Below are positions 53,845 through 63,907 of a stretch of DNA of 64,000 nt, piece by piece; the stretch's first letter is position 1; every line of letters starts with the position of its first letter. The position numbers and the translations under genes are program-made. Under the pieces are notes generated by a model that saw only the letters and a program-made list of their open reading frames with translations, did not search any database and was not told where the DNA came from. Origin of the DNA: Burkholderiaceae bacterium (GTDB lineage: Bacteria; Pseudomonadota; Gammaproteobacteria; Burkholderiales; Burkholderiaceae_B); NCBI GenBank assembly GCA_023653055.1, contig JAMNXR010000004.1, positions 118,749-182,748 on the forward strand. Direction: 5' to 3'.

Positions 53845-55311
53845 ATGGGAAAAATTACTGGATTTCTCGAAGTTAAACGCTTGCAAGAGGCCTCCGAGCC
53901 TCCCGCAAATAGACTCAAGCACTGGAAAGAATTTGTGCTTCACCTCAGTGACGAGCAGGCGGGCAAACAAGCTGCCCGCTGCATGGACTGTGGCGTTCCC
54001 TTTTGTAATAATGGTTGCCCCGTTAACAACATCATTCCAGACTGGAATGAGTTGGTGTATAGCCAGAACTGGCGCGGCGCTTTGGATGTATTGCATTCCA
54101 CCAACAACTTCCCCGAGTTTACTGGACGTATTTGTCCAGCACCTTGCGAGGCCGCTTGTACGCTCAATATTAATGACGATGCCGTTGGCATCAAATCCAT
54201 TGAGCACGCAATCATTGATAAGGGCTGGGAACAAGGCTGGGTCGTTCCTCAAGTTCCCACTCAAAAGACGGGCAAGAAAGTCGCTGTGATTGGCTCTGGC
54301 CCCGCTGGGCTGGCTTGTGCACAGCAACTAGCGCGTGTGGGTCATGACGTAACGGTCTTTGAAAAAAATGACCGTGTCGGGGGTTTGCTGCGCTATGGCA
54401 TTCCAGACTTCAAACTTGAAAAGAAACTGATTGACCAGCGCATTGCACAAATGCAAGCCGAAGGTGTGACCTTCAAGCCTTCACATTATGTGGGCCAAGC
54501 CAGTGATGTAAGTGACAAAGGCCTGACCGTTAAAACGCCTGAAGCGCTTAAAAAAGAGTTCGACGCAATCGTTCTGACGGGCGGCTGCGAAACTCCACGT
54601 GACTTACCTATTGCCGGCCGTGAACTTGATGGCGTGATGTACGCCATGGACTTCTTGAGCCCTCAAAACAAAGTCGTTGCAGGCGACAAGCTTAGCAACC
54701 AAGTCTTGGCCAAAGGTAAGCATGTTGTTGTCATTGGTGGTGGTGACACAGGCTCTGACTGCGTAGGAACCAGTAACCGTCATGGCGCCAAGTCCGTCAC
54801 TCAGATTGAGCTGATGCCACGTCCACCAGAGAGCGAAAACAAAGCCATGACCTGGCCCTATTGGCCTGCCAAGCTCCGTACCTCCTCTTCCCACGAAGAA
54901 GGTGCCGAAAGAGATTGGGCGATTACAAGTAAATCGCTGGCTGGCAAAAATGGCAAAGTCGAGAAACTGGTCGCGGCCCGCGTAGAGTGGATCAAAGACG
55001 AGGCCACAGGTCAGATGCGCATGCAAGAAGTCAAGGGTTCGGAGTTCGACATACAAGCTGATCTGGTACTGCTGGCAATGGGTTTTGTTGCCCCAGTGCG
55101 CAATGTGTTGACGGCGTTTGGTATCGACCAAGACCCACGCGGAAATGCCCGTGCCAATACCGATGACTATAAGAGCAGCGTAGACAAGGTGTTTGCAGCA
55201 GGCGACATGCGACGCGGTCAGTCCCTCGTCGTCTGGGCGATTCGCGAAGGGCGTCAATGCGCACGTTCCGTGGATGCGTTTTTAATGGGTTCCAGCGAAC
55301 TTCCACGCTAA
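53845..55311 (+). CDS. gltD: Glutamate synthase (NADPH) small subunit
   Basis: Takes electrons from NADPH through FAD and 4Fe-4S centres to GltB. 488 aa. Two N-terminal cysteine groups ([14 protein letters not shown] and CPAPCEAAC), the FAD loop [19 protein letters not shown], the NADPH loop [20 protein letters not shown], and the final [23 protein letters not shown] precedes the ATG. Co-transcribed with gltB. Confidence 0.97.
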   Translation: MGKITGFLEVKRLQEASEPPANRLKHWKEFVLHLSDEQAGKQAARCMDCGVPFCNNGCPVNNIIPDWNELVYSQNWRGALDVLHSTNNFPEFTGRICPAPCEAACTLNINDDAVGIKSIEHAIIDKGWEQGWVVPQVPTQKTGKKVAVIGSGPAGLACAQQLARVGHDVTVFEKNDRVGGLLRYGIPDFKLEKKLIDQRIAQMQAEGVTFKPSHYVGQASDVSDKGLTVKTPEALKKEFDAIVLTGGCETPRDLPIAGRELDGVMYAMDFLSPQNKVVAGDKLSNQVLAKGKHVVVIGGGDTGSDCVGTSNRHGAKSVTQIELMPRPPESENKAMTWPYWPAKLRTSSSHEEGAERDWAITSKSLAGKNGKVEKLVAARVEWIKDEATGQMRMQEVKGSEFDIQADLVLLAMGFVAPVRNVLTAFGIDQDPRGNARANTDDYKSSVDKVFAAGDMRRGQSLVVWAIREGRQCARSVDAFLMGSSELPR

Positions 55312-55331
55312 TTAGGTAACTGTTCATACAT

Positions 55332-56327
55332 ATGAAAAAAATGTCACGCCTCTTACATGCTTTAACGGCTGGTTTGCTCACTGCTTTCGCGCTTGCGCCT
55401 GCTACAGCACAAGTTCAAACAGCGGAAAACTGGCCTAACAAGGGCCTGACATTGATTGTTCCCTACGCACCTGGTGGGTTCTCCGACACCAGAATGCGTT
55501 TGTTGGCGCGCAAACTGTCCGATAAGCTCGGTCAGCCAGTGGTGGTCGAAAACAAAGGCGGTGCGGGTGGGGTGATTGGTACAGCGATGGTTGCCAAGGC
55601 TGCACCTGATGGCTACACCCTCGGCTCAGGCAATCTGGCGCCTCTGTCGGTCAACCCGACACTGATGCCAAAGATTTCCTACAACGTTTCGCGGGACTTA
55701 GCGCCCGTCATTTTGATTGAAAATAGTCCGCTCGTGTTGAGTGTCTCAAACAATATGCCCGTGAAATCACTGGCAGAACTCATCGCACTCGCTAAAAAGG
55801 AACCAGGCAAACTCACCTATGGCTCCTCGGGCGTGGGGGGGGCTCACCACCTCTCAGGTGAAATGTTTCGTGACGCGGCCAAGATCGACATTACCCATGT
55901 GCCATATAAAGGCGGTTCGCCTGCGGCGACAGACCTCATGGCCGGACATCTCAACATGATGTTTGAAATGGGATATGCCGCACTTCCAGCCATTCAAGGC
56001 GGGCGCGTGCGTCCTATCGCGGTCACCTCAGCAAAGCGTATTAGCGTACTTCCAGAGGTTCCAACCATGGCAGAGCTCGGTGTCAAAGGGTTCGAGTCTT
56101 ACAACTGGCAAGGCATCGTTGTGCCAGCGGGAACCCCCGCCCCCATTATTACCAAACTGAATCAAGCGTTTAACGAAATCCTCAAAGATCCAGACGTTGC
56201 CAACGCGATTTCAAGTGCTGGCAGCCAAGCGGTAGGCGGCACACCCGAGGCGTTTGGTGCATTTATTGCCTCAGAAACAGCTAAATGGGCAAAAGTCATT
56301 CAATCTGCTGACATCAAGCTAAATTAA
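55332..56327 (+). CDS. Bug/TctC family periplasmic solute receptor
   Basis: 331 aa, signal peptide at residues 1-27 (ATA/QVQ). Bug motifs: WPNKGLTLIVPYAPGGFSDT, LGQPVVVENKGGAGG, PDGYTLGSG, HVPYKGGSPAATDLMAGHLN, WQGIVVPAGTPAP. No TctAB-type membrane partner is nearby. It follows gltD by 20 bases, so it could be read from the gltBD message. Ligand unknown, probably a carboxylate. Confidence 0.93.
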   Translation: MKKMSRLLHALTAGLLTAFALAPATAQVQTAENWPNKGLTLIVPYAPGGFSDTRMRLLARKLSDKLGQPVVVENKGGAGGVIGTAMVAKAAPDGYTLGSGNLAPLSVNPTLMPKISYNVSRDLAPVILIENSPLVLSVSNNMPVKSLAELIALAKKEPGKLTYGSSGVGGAHHLSGEMFRDAAKIDITHVPYKGGSPAATDLMAGHLNMMFEMGYAALPAIQGGRVRPIAVTSAKRISVLPEVPTMAELGVKGFESYNWQGIVVPAGTPAPIITKLNQAFNEILKDPDVANAISSAGSQAVGGTPEAFGAFIASETAKWAKVIQSADIKLN

Positions 56328-56356
56328 GCTTCTGTTTGTCTCGAGGATTCAAACTG

Positions 56357-56386
56357 TTACGTTCTGTGAACAGCGAGCGCTACAAT
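56357..56386 (+). promoter_or_regulatory. Possible promoter of the mla operon
   Basis: TACAAT at 56381-56386 with a weak -35-like TTACGT at 56357-56362 (18-base spacer), about 60 bases before mlaF. It is the only good -10 box in the 120-base gap after the Bug gene. Confidence 0.35.
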
Positions 56387-56447
56387 GCAGGCTCCGGGTG
56401 TTTGTTACCCGTCCTAGCCTTTTGGCGATGACTTGACCGGCTTTCTC

Positions 56448-57281
56448 ATGCCCTCGCTTTCTTCCGCCCCTGACGATCTTGTTTTACGCCTGACTGGTGT
56501 GTCGTTAGGCTATGGGGACGTGAACATCCTACGAGAGATTTCTCTTGATGTACGACGTGGGCACGTTGTTGCATTGATGGGAGGCTCAGGTTCGGGCAAA
56601 ACCACGTTGCTTCGGGCCGCAACCGGACAAATTAGAGCGCAGGCGGGTCAAGTCCTTTTGTTTGGTAAGGATCTTGCTCACGTCAACGTTGACGAGCTTC
56701 AGACATTACGCCAAAAAATGGGCGTCCTGTTTCAGCAAGGCGCACTGTTTACGGATCTCAACGTTTTCGAAAACGTTGCGTTTCCTCTTCGTGAACATAC
56801 CAAGCTAGCGGCCCCTGCATTACTGAGCCGCGTGCTCGACACACTTGAGGCCGTTGGCTTGCGTGCTGCCGCACACCTCAAAGTATCCGAAATATCCGGC
56901 GGGATGGCGCGTCGTGTCGCGCTAGCGCGTGCCGTCGTCCTTGAGCCTGAGCTCGTGCTCTATGACGAACCTTTCGCAGGTTTGGATCCGATCTCCCTAG
57001 GTATTACCGCACGCCTGATTCGGAGTCTGTCAGATCGCTTGGGCTGTGCCTCCGTCGTCATTACGCATGACATTACTGAGTCATTTGCCATCGCAGATCA
57101 TGTCTACTTAGTGGGTCAAGGCGTCATCAAGGCGCATGGCACGCCCGCGACGCTGGGAAATTCGCCCGACCCCTATGTCCAACAATTTCTAAAGGGCAAC
57201 TCTGACGGCCCTGTGCCCTTTGACTATCCAAACTCGCAGAAATTCGATGCTTGGTTATCACTGCAAGAGGCAAAGAGATGA
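56448..57281 (+). CDS. mlaF: MlaF, ATPase of the Mla phospholipid transport complex
   Basis: Cytoplasmic ATPase of the MlaFEDB inner-membrane complex that moves phospholipids between membranes. 277 aa from the ATG at 56448 (a TTG at 56433 is possible). Walker A MGGSGSGKTTLLRA, Q-loop VLFQQGALF, the Mla-type signature ISGGMARRVALARA and Walker B LVLYDEPFAGLDPI. Overlaps mlaE by 4 bases. Confidence 0.95.
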   Translation: MPSLSSAPDDLVLRLTGVSLGYGDVNILREISLDVRRGHVVALMGGSGSGKTTLLRAATGQIRAQAGQVLLFGKDLAHVNVDELQTLRQKMGVLFQQGALFTDLNVFENVAFPLREHTKLAAPALLSRVLDTLEAVGLRAAAHLKVSEISGGMARRVALARAVVLEPELVLYDEPFAGLDPISLGITARLIRSLSDRLGCASVVITHDITESFAIADHVYLVGQGVIKAHGTPATLGNSPDPYVQQFLKGNSDGPVPFDYPNSQKFDAWLSLQEAKR

Positions 57282-58063
57282 GCGTGTCTACCTCTCTATC
57301 AACCCTCGGTCGCAGCGTGCGCACCCGTATCAGCGGACTTGGGACGTTTGCGAGATTTTTTTGGCTACTGCTTCAACGCAGCAGCATCGTGCTGTCTCGG
57401 CCTCGTCTTGTTTCGCAGCAAATTCATTTCATTGGCAACTATTCACTACTCATCATTGCCGTGTCCGGGCTCTTTGTCGGCTTCGTCTTGGGCCTGCAAG
57501 GCTACTACACGCTCAATCGTTATGGCTCCGAAGAAGCGCTTGGGCTGCTGGTGGCCTTGTCGCTCACCCGTGAGCTAGGACCTGTTGTCACGGCACTTCT
57601 GTTTGCCGGCCGGGCGGGCACCTCTTTAACGGCCGAAATTGGTTTGATGAAAGCAGGAGAACAACTCGCGGCGATGGAAGTCATGGCTGTTGACCCTGTA
57701 CGCAGAGTGCTGGCGCCTCGGTTCTGGGGTGGCGTCATTGCCATGCCAATCTTGGCAGCTGTATTTTCTATGGTCGGCATTTTGGGCGGCTGGATTGTAG
57801 GGGTATTGATGATTGGCATCGACACCGGCGCATTCTGGTCTCAAATGCAAAGCGGCGTCGACGTCTGGAAAGATATTATGAACGGCGTGATTAAAAGCTT
57901 TGTTTTCGGCGTGGCTGTCACCCTGATCGCACTTTACGAAGGCTGGCAGTCCCGTCCAACGCCTGAGGGTGTCGCACGCGCCACGACGCGCACTGTGGTG
58001 GCAGGCTCGCTTGCTGTACTGGGGCTTGATTTTCTGCTGACCGCATTAATGTTCAGCAACTGA
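57278..58063 (+). CDS. mlaE: MlaE, permease of the Mla phospholipid transport complex
   Basis: Inner-membrane permease, 261 aa, starting at the ATGA overlap with mlaF. Membrane helices with the MlaE family runs SLTRELGPVVTALLFAGRAG and TSLTAEIGLMKAGEQLAAME, and a late GVIKSFVFGVAVTLIALYEG. Followed by mlaD after 13 bases. Confidence 0.95.
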   Translation: MSVSTSLSTLGRSVRTRISGLGTFARFFWLLLQRSSIVLSRPRLVSQQIHFIGNYSLLIIAVSGLFVGFVLGLQGYYTLNRYGSEEALGLLVALSLTRELGPVVTALLFAGRAGTSLTAEIGLMKAGEQLAAMEVMAVDPVRRVLAPRFWGGVIAMPILAAVFSMVGILGGWIVGVLMIGIDTGAFWSQMQSGVDVWKDIMNGVIKSFVFGVAVTLIALYEGWQSRPTPEGVARATTRTVVAGSLAVLGLDFLLTALMFSN

Positions 58064-58076
58064 TATCGGAATAAAA

Positions 58077-58580
58077 ATGTCTACTGAAAAAACAGATTGG
58101 TGGGTTGGGCTTTTTGTGCTGTTAGGTGCAATTGCCTTAACGTTTTTGGCGCTTCGGGCAGCCAATCTCAGCAGTTTTTCTTTCGCACAAACTTACACAC
58201 TCTCGGCCGGATTCGACAACATAGGTGGGCTCAAGGTTAGAGCCCCTGTCAAGAGCGCAGGTGTTGTAGTGGGGAGAGTATCTTCTATCACGCTGGATAC
58301 GCAAACCTACAAAGCCGTTGTCATCCTTGATATGGACAAAGCCTTTCAGTTCCCGCTGGATTCCTCTGCGAAAATTCTGACTTCAGGGTTATTGGGAGAG
58401 CAGTACATTGGTCTGGAAGCGGGGGGCGACGAAACCAACCTAGCGAATCATGGCACGATCCAGTTCACACAAAGTGCCATTGTGCTTGAGACCCTCATCA
58501 GTAAGTTCCTCTTTAATACTGCTGAAAAACAGGGTAGTGAGACGCCCCCCGCGCCTGCGCCGGATCAGGCCAAAAATTAA
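58077..58580 (+). CDS. mlaD: MlaD, MCE-domain lipid-binding subunit
   Basis: Periplasmic hexamer-forming MCE protein anchored by one N-terminal helix (about residues 9-27). 167 aa. The MCE domain shows FDNIGGLKVRAPVKSAGVVV and the later LTSGLLGEQYIGLEAGG. The tail is Pro/Ala-rich. Conserved place in the mla operon. Confidence 0.95.
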   Translation: MSTEKTDWWVGLFVLLGAIALTFLALRAANLSSFSFAQTYTLSAGFDNIGGLKVRAPVKSAGVVVGRVSSITLDTQTYKAVVILDMDKAFQFPLDSSAKILTSGLLGEQYIGLEAGGDETNLANHGTIQFTQSAIVLETLISKFLFNTAEKQGSETPPAPAPDQAKN

Positions 58581-58594
58581 TCACGTATACCCCT

Positions 58595-59380
58595 ATGAAA
58601 ACGCATATTTTTTGTAAACATCTCCTGATCGGCTTGCTCGCCATACTGAGTGGCTGTGCCACCCAGTCTGTGACAACGCCTATTGCGGCAGACCCATGGG
58701 AAAGCTCCAACCGCACTGTATTTGACTTGAATGACACTATTGACCGAGCTGTCTTAAAACCCGTCGCACGTGCCTACGCGTACTTCACCCCCCAACCCGT
58801 GCGCTCTTGCGTTAACAACATCTTTTTAAACATCGGCGACATCTGGGCAGGCGTCAATAGTTCGCTCCAAGGCCGACATCTTGATGCAATCAATACCTTC
58901 GGCCGTGTCATGCTCAACACCACGTTGGGTGTAGGCGGATGTTTTGACCTGGCCAGCACGACAGGAGCCAAGCGTATTCCCAATGACTTTGGCGTCACAC
59001 TTGGCGTCTGGGGGATCAGCTCAGGGCCTTACATCGTTCTACCGATTATTGGCGCAAGTACTCTACGCGACGGCTCTGGCATGCTCGTGGACGCCTATGT
59101 CAATCAGTTTGGCTACGGACAACAAGTGCACGACATCGCCGTCCGCAATTCAATTTACGGCCTCGAAATCGTACAGCGCCGCGAAGCTCTCCTTACCGTC
59201 AGCGATACGGTTGATCGCACTGCACTCGATCGATATAGCTTTATCCGGGACGCCTATTTAAAACGTCGGTCAGTTCAAGTCAATGGCCCACTTACTGACG
59301 CAGAAAGCTTGCCGAGTTACGAAGACTTTGAGGCCGAACCAGCAGATCGCAAGGCGCTCGGTCTCCCTCCTAAAAATTAA
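58595..59380 (+). CDS. mlaA: MlaA (VacJ) outer-membrane lipoprotein
   Basis: Outer-membrane component that extracts phospholipid from the outer leaflet. 261 aa, lipobox LSGC near residue 21. Family runs: DPWESSNRTVFDLNDTIDR, NNIFLNIGDIWAGVNSSLQG, FGVTLGVWGISSGPYIVLPI and GASTLRDGSGMLVD. In E. coli mlaA is unlinked; inclusion in the operon between mlaD and mlaC is the betaproteobacterial order. Confidence 0.95.
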   Translation: MKTHIFCKHLLIGLLAILSGCATQSVTTPIAADPWESSNRTVFDLNDTIDRAVLKPVARAYAYFTPQPVRSCVNNIFLNIGDIWAGVNSSLQGRHLDAINTFGRVMLNTTLGVGGCFDLASTTGAKRIPNDFGVTLGVWGISSGPYIVLPIIGASTLRDGSGMLVDAYVNQFGYGQQVHDIAVRNSIYGLEIVQRREALLTVSDTVDRTALDRYSFIRDAYLKRRSVQVNGPLTDAESLPSYEDFEAEPADRKALGLPPKN

Positions 59381-59395
59381 AGAGAGCATTAAAAA

Positions 59396-60022
59396 ATGTT
59401 AGTTTTTATCGCGCGTTTCAATCTCATGCTGGCCCTCGTTTTTGGTGTATCTCTTGGCGCCCAGGCACAACAAAAGCCAAATCCAAGCGCATCGCCCAAT
59501 GAGTTTGTGCAACAAATTGCAGATCAATTTTTAATCGCACTCAAAAATGATTCGGCCGCGCGTGCGGGTGATCTCAAACGGATCAATCAGATTGTGGACG
59601 AAATGATCCTGCCTTACGTTAATTTTGAAAAAACAACTCGCCTTGCAGCAGGTCGCAATTGGCGCGACGCAACGGCTGAGCAAAAGATCGCCCTGAGCAA
59701 TGCGTTTCGCGGGACGCTCGCGCGCACCTACAGCGGTGCAGTGACCAGCGTGAATGAGGCAACGAGCATTAAGACACTTCCGTTCAGGGGCGATGCCAAT
59801 GCCAACGATGTCGTCGTGAGGGCCCAAGTCACTCAACACGCAAACTCACAACCCTTTAATCTTGACTACCGTCTTGAAAAAACGCCTCAGGGCTGGAAAA
59901 TCTACGATATCAATGTCGAAAATGTGTGGCTGATTGAAAATTATCGCAACCAATTTACGCAACAGATTAATCAAAACGGTATTGATGGGTTGATCGCTGC
60001 ACTTAACAAGCGAGCCCAATAA
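59396..60022 (+). CDS. mlaC: MlaC, periplasmic phospholipid shuttle
   Basis: Soluble carrier between MlaA and MlaD. 208 aa with a signal peptide (1-24, AQA/QQK). Family runs: INQIVDEMILPYVNFEKTTR, AAGRNWRDATAEQK, FRGTLARTYSGAVTS and GWKIYDINVENVWLIENYR. The next gene starts 5 bases after its stop, leaving no room for mlaB, which normally follows here. Confidence 0.94.
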   Translation: MLVFIARFNLMLALVFGVSLGAQAQQKPNPSASPNEFVQQIADQFLIALKNDSAARAGDLKRINQIVDEMILPYVNFEKTTRLAAGRNWRDATAEQKIALSNAFRGTLARTYSGAVTSVNEATSIKTLPFRGDANANDVVVRAQVTQHANSQPFNLDYRLEKTPQGWKIYDINVENVWLIENYRNQFTQQINQNGIDGLIAALNKRAQ

Positions 60023-60027
60023 ACATT

Positions 60028-60819
60028 ATGTCCGCCGTCTCGCTCGAACATGTTTCAAAAATTTTTCCTCCGCGCGCGGTCGGTTGGGCAGGGTTATTTA
60101 AAAAATCTGACCGTCCAGGCTTTCAGGCGCTAAACGATGTGTCGCTCACCATCGAACACGGTGAGTTTTTTGGTTTGCTTGGCCCCAACGGCGCAGGTAA
60201 AACCACCCTAATTTCCGTGCTAGCTGGACTGTGTCGCGCAAGCACTGGGCAAGCCAGCGTTTGTGGTCATGATGTGGTGACAGACTATCAGGCCGCTCGA
60301 CGCTCTCTCGGCGTCGTGCCGCAAGAGCTGGTCTACGACCCGTTCTTCACAGTACGGGAAACGCTACGTATTCAGTCCGGCTATTTTGGTTTTCGAAACA
60401 ATGATGATTGGATCGACGAGATCCTTTCGCATCTTGGCCTTTCCGACAAAGCTGATGAGAACATGCGTGCACTTTCTGGCGGGATGAAACGTCGCGTATT
60501 GGTAGCACAAGCACTCGTCCATCGTCCCCCTGTGATTGTGCTCGACGAGCCCACCGCAGGCGTAGATGTCGATCTGCGTCGCAGTCTCTGGGAGTTCATT
60601 TCCCGACTGAATCGCGAAGGCCATACGATCATGTTGACAACACACTACCTCGAAGAAGCCGAAGCACTTTGCGGCAGGATTGCCATGCTCAAACGCGGAC
60701 AAATAGTTGCACTCGAGTCGACCCAGGCACTCCTTGCTCGCACAGGTGGCAGCCTTGAACAAGCCTTTGTGCAAATCATGAACACGCCAACCGGCCATTC
60801 AATGGAGAACCAGCTATGA
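60028..60819 (+). CDS. ABC exporter ATP-binding protein (YadG-like)
   Basis: 263 aa. Walker A GPNGAGKTTL, Q-loop VPQELVYDPFFTVRE, signature LSGGMKRRVLVAQAL, Walker B VIVLDEPTAGVDVDLR, His switch TTHYLEEAEAL. Drug/polysaccharide-type (ABC-2) exporter ATPase. The start overlaps nothing, but the stop overlaps the permease start by 4 bases. The pair lies in the mla operon in related genomes; its substrate is unknown. Confidence 0.92.
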   Translation: MSAVSLEHVSKIFPPRAVGWAGLFKKSDRPGFQALNDVSLTIEHGEFFGLLGPNGAGKTTLISVLAGLCRASTGQASVCGHDVVTDYQAARRSLGVVPQELVYDPFFTVRETLRIQSGYFGFRNNDDWIDEILSHLGLSDKADENMRALSGGMKRRVLVAQALVHRPPVIVLDEPTAGVDVDLRRSLWEFISRLNREGHTIMLTTHYLEEAEALCGRIAMLKRGQIVALESTQALLARTGGSLEQAFVQIMNTPTGHSMENQL

Positions 60820-61607
60820 GCCGCGCGTTACTGACTGCACGTCCCGGCGCGGGCTCTGGCTTTCCTACGCTTTTAGGTAAAGAGCTGCTGCGATTTTGGA
60901 AAGTTGGCTTTCAAACGATTGCCGCACCGGTCATCACAGCGTTGCTGTACTTGGTTATTTTTGCGCAAGTTCTGCAGGACCGCATACAGGTCTACGGTTC
61001 TGTGCCTTACACGGCTTTTCTCATTCCCGGCCTCATGATGATGAGCATGTTGCAAAATGCTTTTGCCAACCCCTCTTCATCACTGATTCAAAGCCGTGTG
61101 ACGGGCAATCTCGTCTTTGTGTTGCTGCCGCCCATTTCACACCGGGAGTTTTTTAGCGCTTATATGCTTGCTGGCATTTTTCGGGGCATTGCCGTTGGCG
61201 CGTGTGTTTGGCTCGTTTCTTTATATTTTGTACCCTTGGGTATGAAAGAGCCCGTTTGGGCGTTTATTTTTGCAGTACTTTCTTGTGGCATTATGGCCAT
61301 CTTGGGATTGATTGCAGGTCTCACTTCTGAAAAATTTGATCAACTTGCCGCCTTCCAAAACTTTCTCATTATGCCGGCCACCTTTTTATCCGGCGTGTTT
61401 TATTCCATACATACGCTTCCACCATTTTGGCAACACGTCTCCCATTGGAATCCACTCTTTTATACGATTGATGGTTTTCGATACGGCTTTTTCGGCGTAG
61501 CCGACGTTTCCCCTTGGCACAGCCTAGCCGTGGTGGGTGGCGTTTTTATTCTCCTGACTCTGTTTGCCCTTCGCCTACTTGGAACGGGCTACAAGCTCAG
61601 AACCTGA
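60816..61607 (+). CDS. ABC-2 exporter permease (YadH-like)
   Basis: 263 aa, six hydrophobic helices. ABC-2 features: FLIPGLMMMSMLQNAFANPS, SSLIQSRVTGNLVFVLLPP, and the C-terminal HVSHWNPLFYTIDGFRYGFF. Partner of the ATPase whose stop it overlaps. Confidence 0.92.
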   Translation: MSRALLTARPGAGSGFPTLLGKELLRFWKVGFQTIAAPVITALLYLVIFAQVLQDRIQVYGSVPYTAFLIPGLMMMSMLQNAFANPSSSLIQSRVTGNLVFVLLPPISHREFFSAYMLAGIFRGIAVGACVWLVSLYFVPLGMKEPVWAFIFAVLSCGIMAILGLIAGLTSEKFDQLAAFQNFLIMPATFLSGVFYSIHTLPPFWQHVSHWNPLFYTIDGFRYGFFGVADVSPWHSLAVVGGVFILLTLFALRLLGTGYKLRT

Positions 61608-61669
61608 CACGTTCTGCAAACATTTACGACTGACGCGTATTTACACTTAGACCAAGGAAAGATTTCATC

Positions 61670-61912
61670 ATGCTGCCCACTCCAGAAGACATCCGTGCCT
61701 ACATTGCTGCTGGGCTGCCTTGCGAGCATCTTGAGGTCACGGGCGACGGCGCACACTTCGAAGCCGTCATTGTCAGCGCCGCCTTTGCAGGCAAACGACC
61801 GATTGCGCGGCATCAGCTCGTCTACGGTGTGTTGGGCGATCGCATGAAACAAGAGATTCACGCACTCTCTATGCGCACCCTCACCCCCGAAGAGTTCAAC
61901 GGAAACCGCTAA
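61670..61912 (+). CDS. BolA/IbaG family protein
   Basis: 80 aa, single BolA domain with GDGAHFEAVIVSAAFAGKRP, RHQLVYGVLGD and EIHALSMRTLTPEE; IbaG-like, thought to bind a 2Fe-2S cluster with a monothiol glutaredoxin. AAGGA precedes the ATG. The stop codon is directly followed by the murA start, the same bolA-murA pairing seen in E. coli and betaproteobacteria. Confidence 0.93.
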   Translation: MLPTPEDIRAYIAAGLPCEHLEVTGDGAHFEAVIVSAAFAGKRPIARHQLVYGVLGDRMKQEIHALSMRTLTPEEFNGNR

Positions 61913-63169
61913 ATGGACAAGCTCATTATTACGGGTGGACGTGCGCTTAAAGGTGAAGTCAATATTTCGGGTGCTAAAAACGCGGCGTTACCTATTTTGT
62001 GCGCCGGTCTGCTCACAGCGGATACTGTCACACTCACCAATGTTCCCAAGCTCAATGACATCTCGACAACACTCAAACTGCTTGGACAGTTAGGTGTACG
62101 TTGCGAGCGCGCCAGCGACGATACCGTGAGCATCACGGCAGACCAGCTCACTGCACTCGAAGCGCCATATGAGTTGGTCAAAACGATGCGCGCCTCGATA
62201 TTAGTACTCGGTCCCTTATTGGCGCGCTTTGGTGAAGCACGCGTGAGTCTGCCTGGTGGTTGTGCGATTGGACAGCGGCCCGTAGATCAACATATTCAAG
62301 GTTTGGCAGCATTGGGTGCCGACATCAAGATCGAGCACGGGTTTGTCGTCGCCAAGGCCAAAAAACTCAAAGGTGCTCTCGTTCGCACAGATATGGTGAC
62401 CGTCACAGGAACAGAAAATCTGATGATGGCTGCGGTATTGGCCGAGGGTCAGACGATTTTAGAAAATGCTGCGCGCGAACCTGAGGTCGTCGACCTCGCC
62501 GAGCTACTCATCAAAATGGGTGCGCGCATTAAGGGTCACGGCACTGACCGTATCATCATTGATGGCGTTCCAGCTCTTCACGGTGTAAGCCACGACGTCA
62601 TTCCTGATCGTATTGAAGCTGGCAGCTTTTTATGTGCGGTGGGTGCCGCTGGTGGCGACATCATGCTGCGACGCGTCGCCCCCGACACTATGGGCGCCAC
62701 CTTATCCAAGTTACAAGAAGCGGGTCTCACGATTCAAACAGGCAAAGACTGGATTCAAGCCAGCATGCATCAGCGTCCGAAAGCCGTCGACTTCCGTACA
62801 CATGAATACCCGGGCTTCGCCACGGATATGCAAGCGCAACTGATGGCATTGAATACCATCGCTGACGGTACCTCGGTGATTGCTGAAACAATTTTCGAAA
62901 ACCGCTTTATGCACGTTCAAGAGCTGTTGCGTTTAGGTGCCAACATCGATATCGATGGTCATACCGCCGTCGTGCGGGGCGTCAACAGGCTATCCGGTGC
63001 AACGGTGATGGCGACAGACCTTCGTGCCTCTGCCAGTCTTGTGATCGCCGGCCTGGCTGCCGAAGGCGAAACCGTGGTGGAACGGATTTATCACCTTGAT
63101 CGCGGTTACGAGCGGATGGAACACAAACTCAGCGCGCTTGGTGCGCAAATTGAAAGAATCTCTCGCTAA
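61913..63169 (+). CDS. murA: UDP-N-acetylglucosamine 1-carboxyvinyltransferase
   Basis: First committed step of peptidoglycan synthesis: enolpyruvyl transfer from PEP to UDP-GlcNAc. 418 aa. Lys22 in GAKNAALP, the active-site Cys117 in [11 protein letters not shown] (the fosfomycin target), and RDADLRAS-like C-terminal run [20 protein letters not shown]. It uses the product of the glmS/glmU route encoded earlier in the window. Confidence 0.97.
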   Translation: MDKLIITGGRALKGEVNISGAKNAALPILCAGLLTADTVTLTNVPKLNDISTTLKLLGQLGVRCERASDDTVSITADQLTALEAPYELVKTMRASILVLGPLLARFGEARVSLPGGCAIGQRPVDQHIQGLAALGADIKIEHGFVVAKAKKLKGALVRTDMVTVTGTENLMMAAVLAEGQTILENAAREPEVVDLAELLIKMGARIKGHGTDRIIIDGVPALHGVSHDVIPDRIEAGSFLCAVGAAGGDIMLRRVAPDTMGATLSKLQEAGLTIQTGKDWIQASMHQRPKAVDFRTHEYPGFATDMQAQLMALNTIADGTSVIAETIFENRFMHVQELLRLGANIDIDGHTAVVRGVNRLSGATVMATDLRASASLVIAGLAAEGETVVERIYHLDRGYERMEHKLSALGAQIERISR

Positions 63170-63179
63170 AGGAACATGC

Positions 63180-63860
63180 ATGAGCACTGACGCACGCACG
63201 CGCCCACTGACCATGGCCTTGTCTAAGGGGCGTATTTTTGAAGAAACCCTCCCCTTGTTGGAAGCGGCAGGCATTACCGTCAGTGAAAATCCAGAAAAGT
63301 CGCGCAAACTGATCATCGGCACCAGTGACCCGAGCTTGCGCCTCATTATCGTCCGCGCCTCCGATGTGCCCACGTATGTCGAATATGGTGCAGCAGACCT
63401 CGGAATCGCTGGCAAGGATGTACTGATCGAGCACACCGCTCAGCATCCGGGCGGACTGTATCAGCCCATTGACCTTAACATCGCCAAATGCCGCCTTGCC
63501 GTAGCCGTTCGCAACGGTTTTGACTATGCTGCGGCGGTCAAACAGGGTGCTCGCCTGCGTGTTGCAACAAAATACACGGCTGCTGCTCGGGATCACTTTG
63601 CTGCAAAAGGCGTGCATGTCGACCTGATTAAGCTCTACGGTTCCATGGAGCTTGCGCCCTTGGTCGGCTTGGCCGACGCAATTGTGGACTTGGTGTCTAC
63701 TGGCAATACGCTTAAGGCCAACGACTTAGTGGCCGTAGAAGACATCATGCCGATTTCCTCCAGACTGGTCGTCAACCGCGCCGCCCTTAAAACCCGCCAT
63801 GCCGAATTACAGCCTTTACTGGATGCCTTTGAGCGTGCGAGCGCAAGCTCTGTGGCATGA
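63180..63860 (+). CDS. hisG: ATP phosphoribosyltransferase catalytic subunit, short form
   Basis: First step of histidine synthesis. 226 aa from the ATG at 63180 (the frame extends back inside murA). Motifs: [38 protein letters not shown] and the PRPP loop [18 protein letters not shown]. The length is that of the short HisG, which lacks the regulatory domain and needs HisZ; hisZ is not in the window. Starts 10 bases after murA. Confidence 0.95.
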   Translation: MSTDARTRPLTMALSKGRIFEETLPLLEAAGITVSENPEKSRKLIIGTSDPSLRLIIVRASDVPTYVEYGAADLGIAGKDVLIEHTAQHPGGLYQPIDLNIAKCRLAVAVRNGFDYAAAVKQGARLRVATKYTAAARDHFAAKGVHVDLIKLYGSMELAPLVGLADAIVDLVSTGNTLKANDLVAVEDIMPISSRLVVNRAALKTRHAELQPLLDAFERASASSVA

Positions 63861-63883
63861 TAGTGATCTACTTGTTTTGATGA

Positions 63884-63900
63884 CCCCTTCAAAAGAGGGG
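63884..63900 (+). promoter_or_regulatory. Small hairpin overlapping the hisD ribosome site
   Basis: CCCCT (63884-63888) pairs with AGGGG (63896-63900); the right arm is also the Shine-Dalgarno-like GAGGGG, 7 bases before the hisD ATG. It could lower hisD translation relative to hisG. Confidence 0.3.
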
Positions 63901-63907
63901 CTCTTTG

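Noticed and set aside
53164..54327. Antisense frames of 150-218 codons opposite gltB and gltD
   Set aside because: High-coding-bias shadows; no family match and no start signals.
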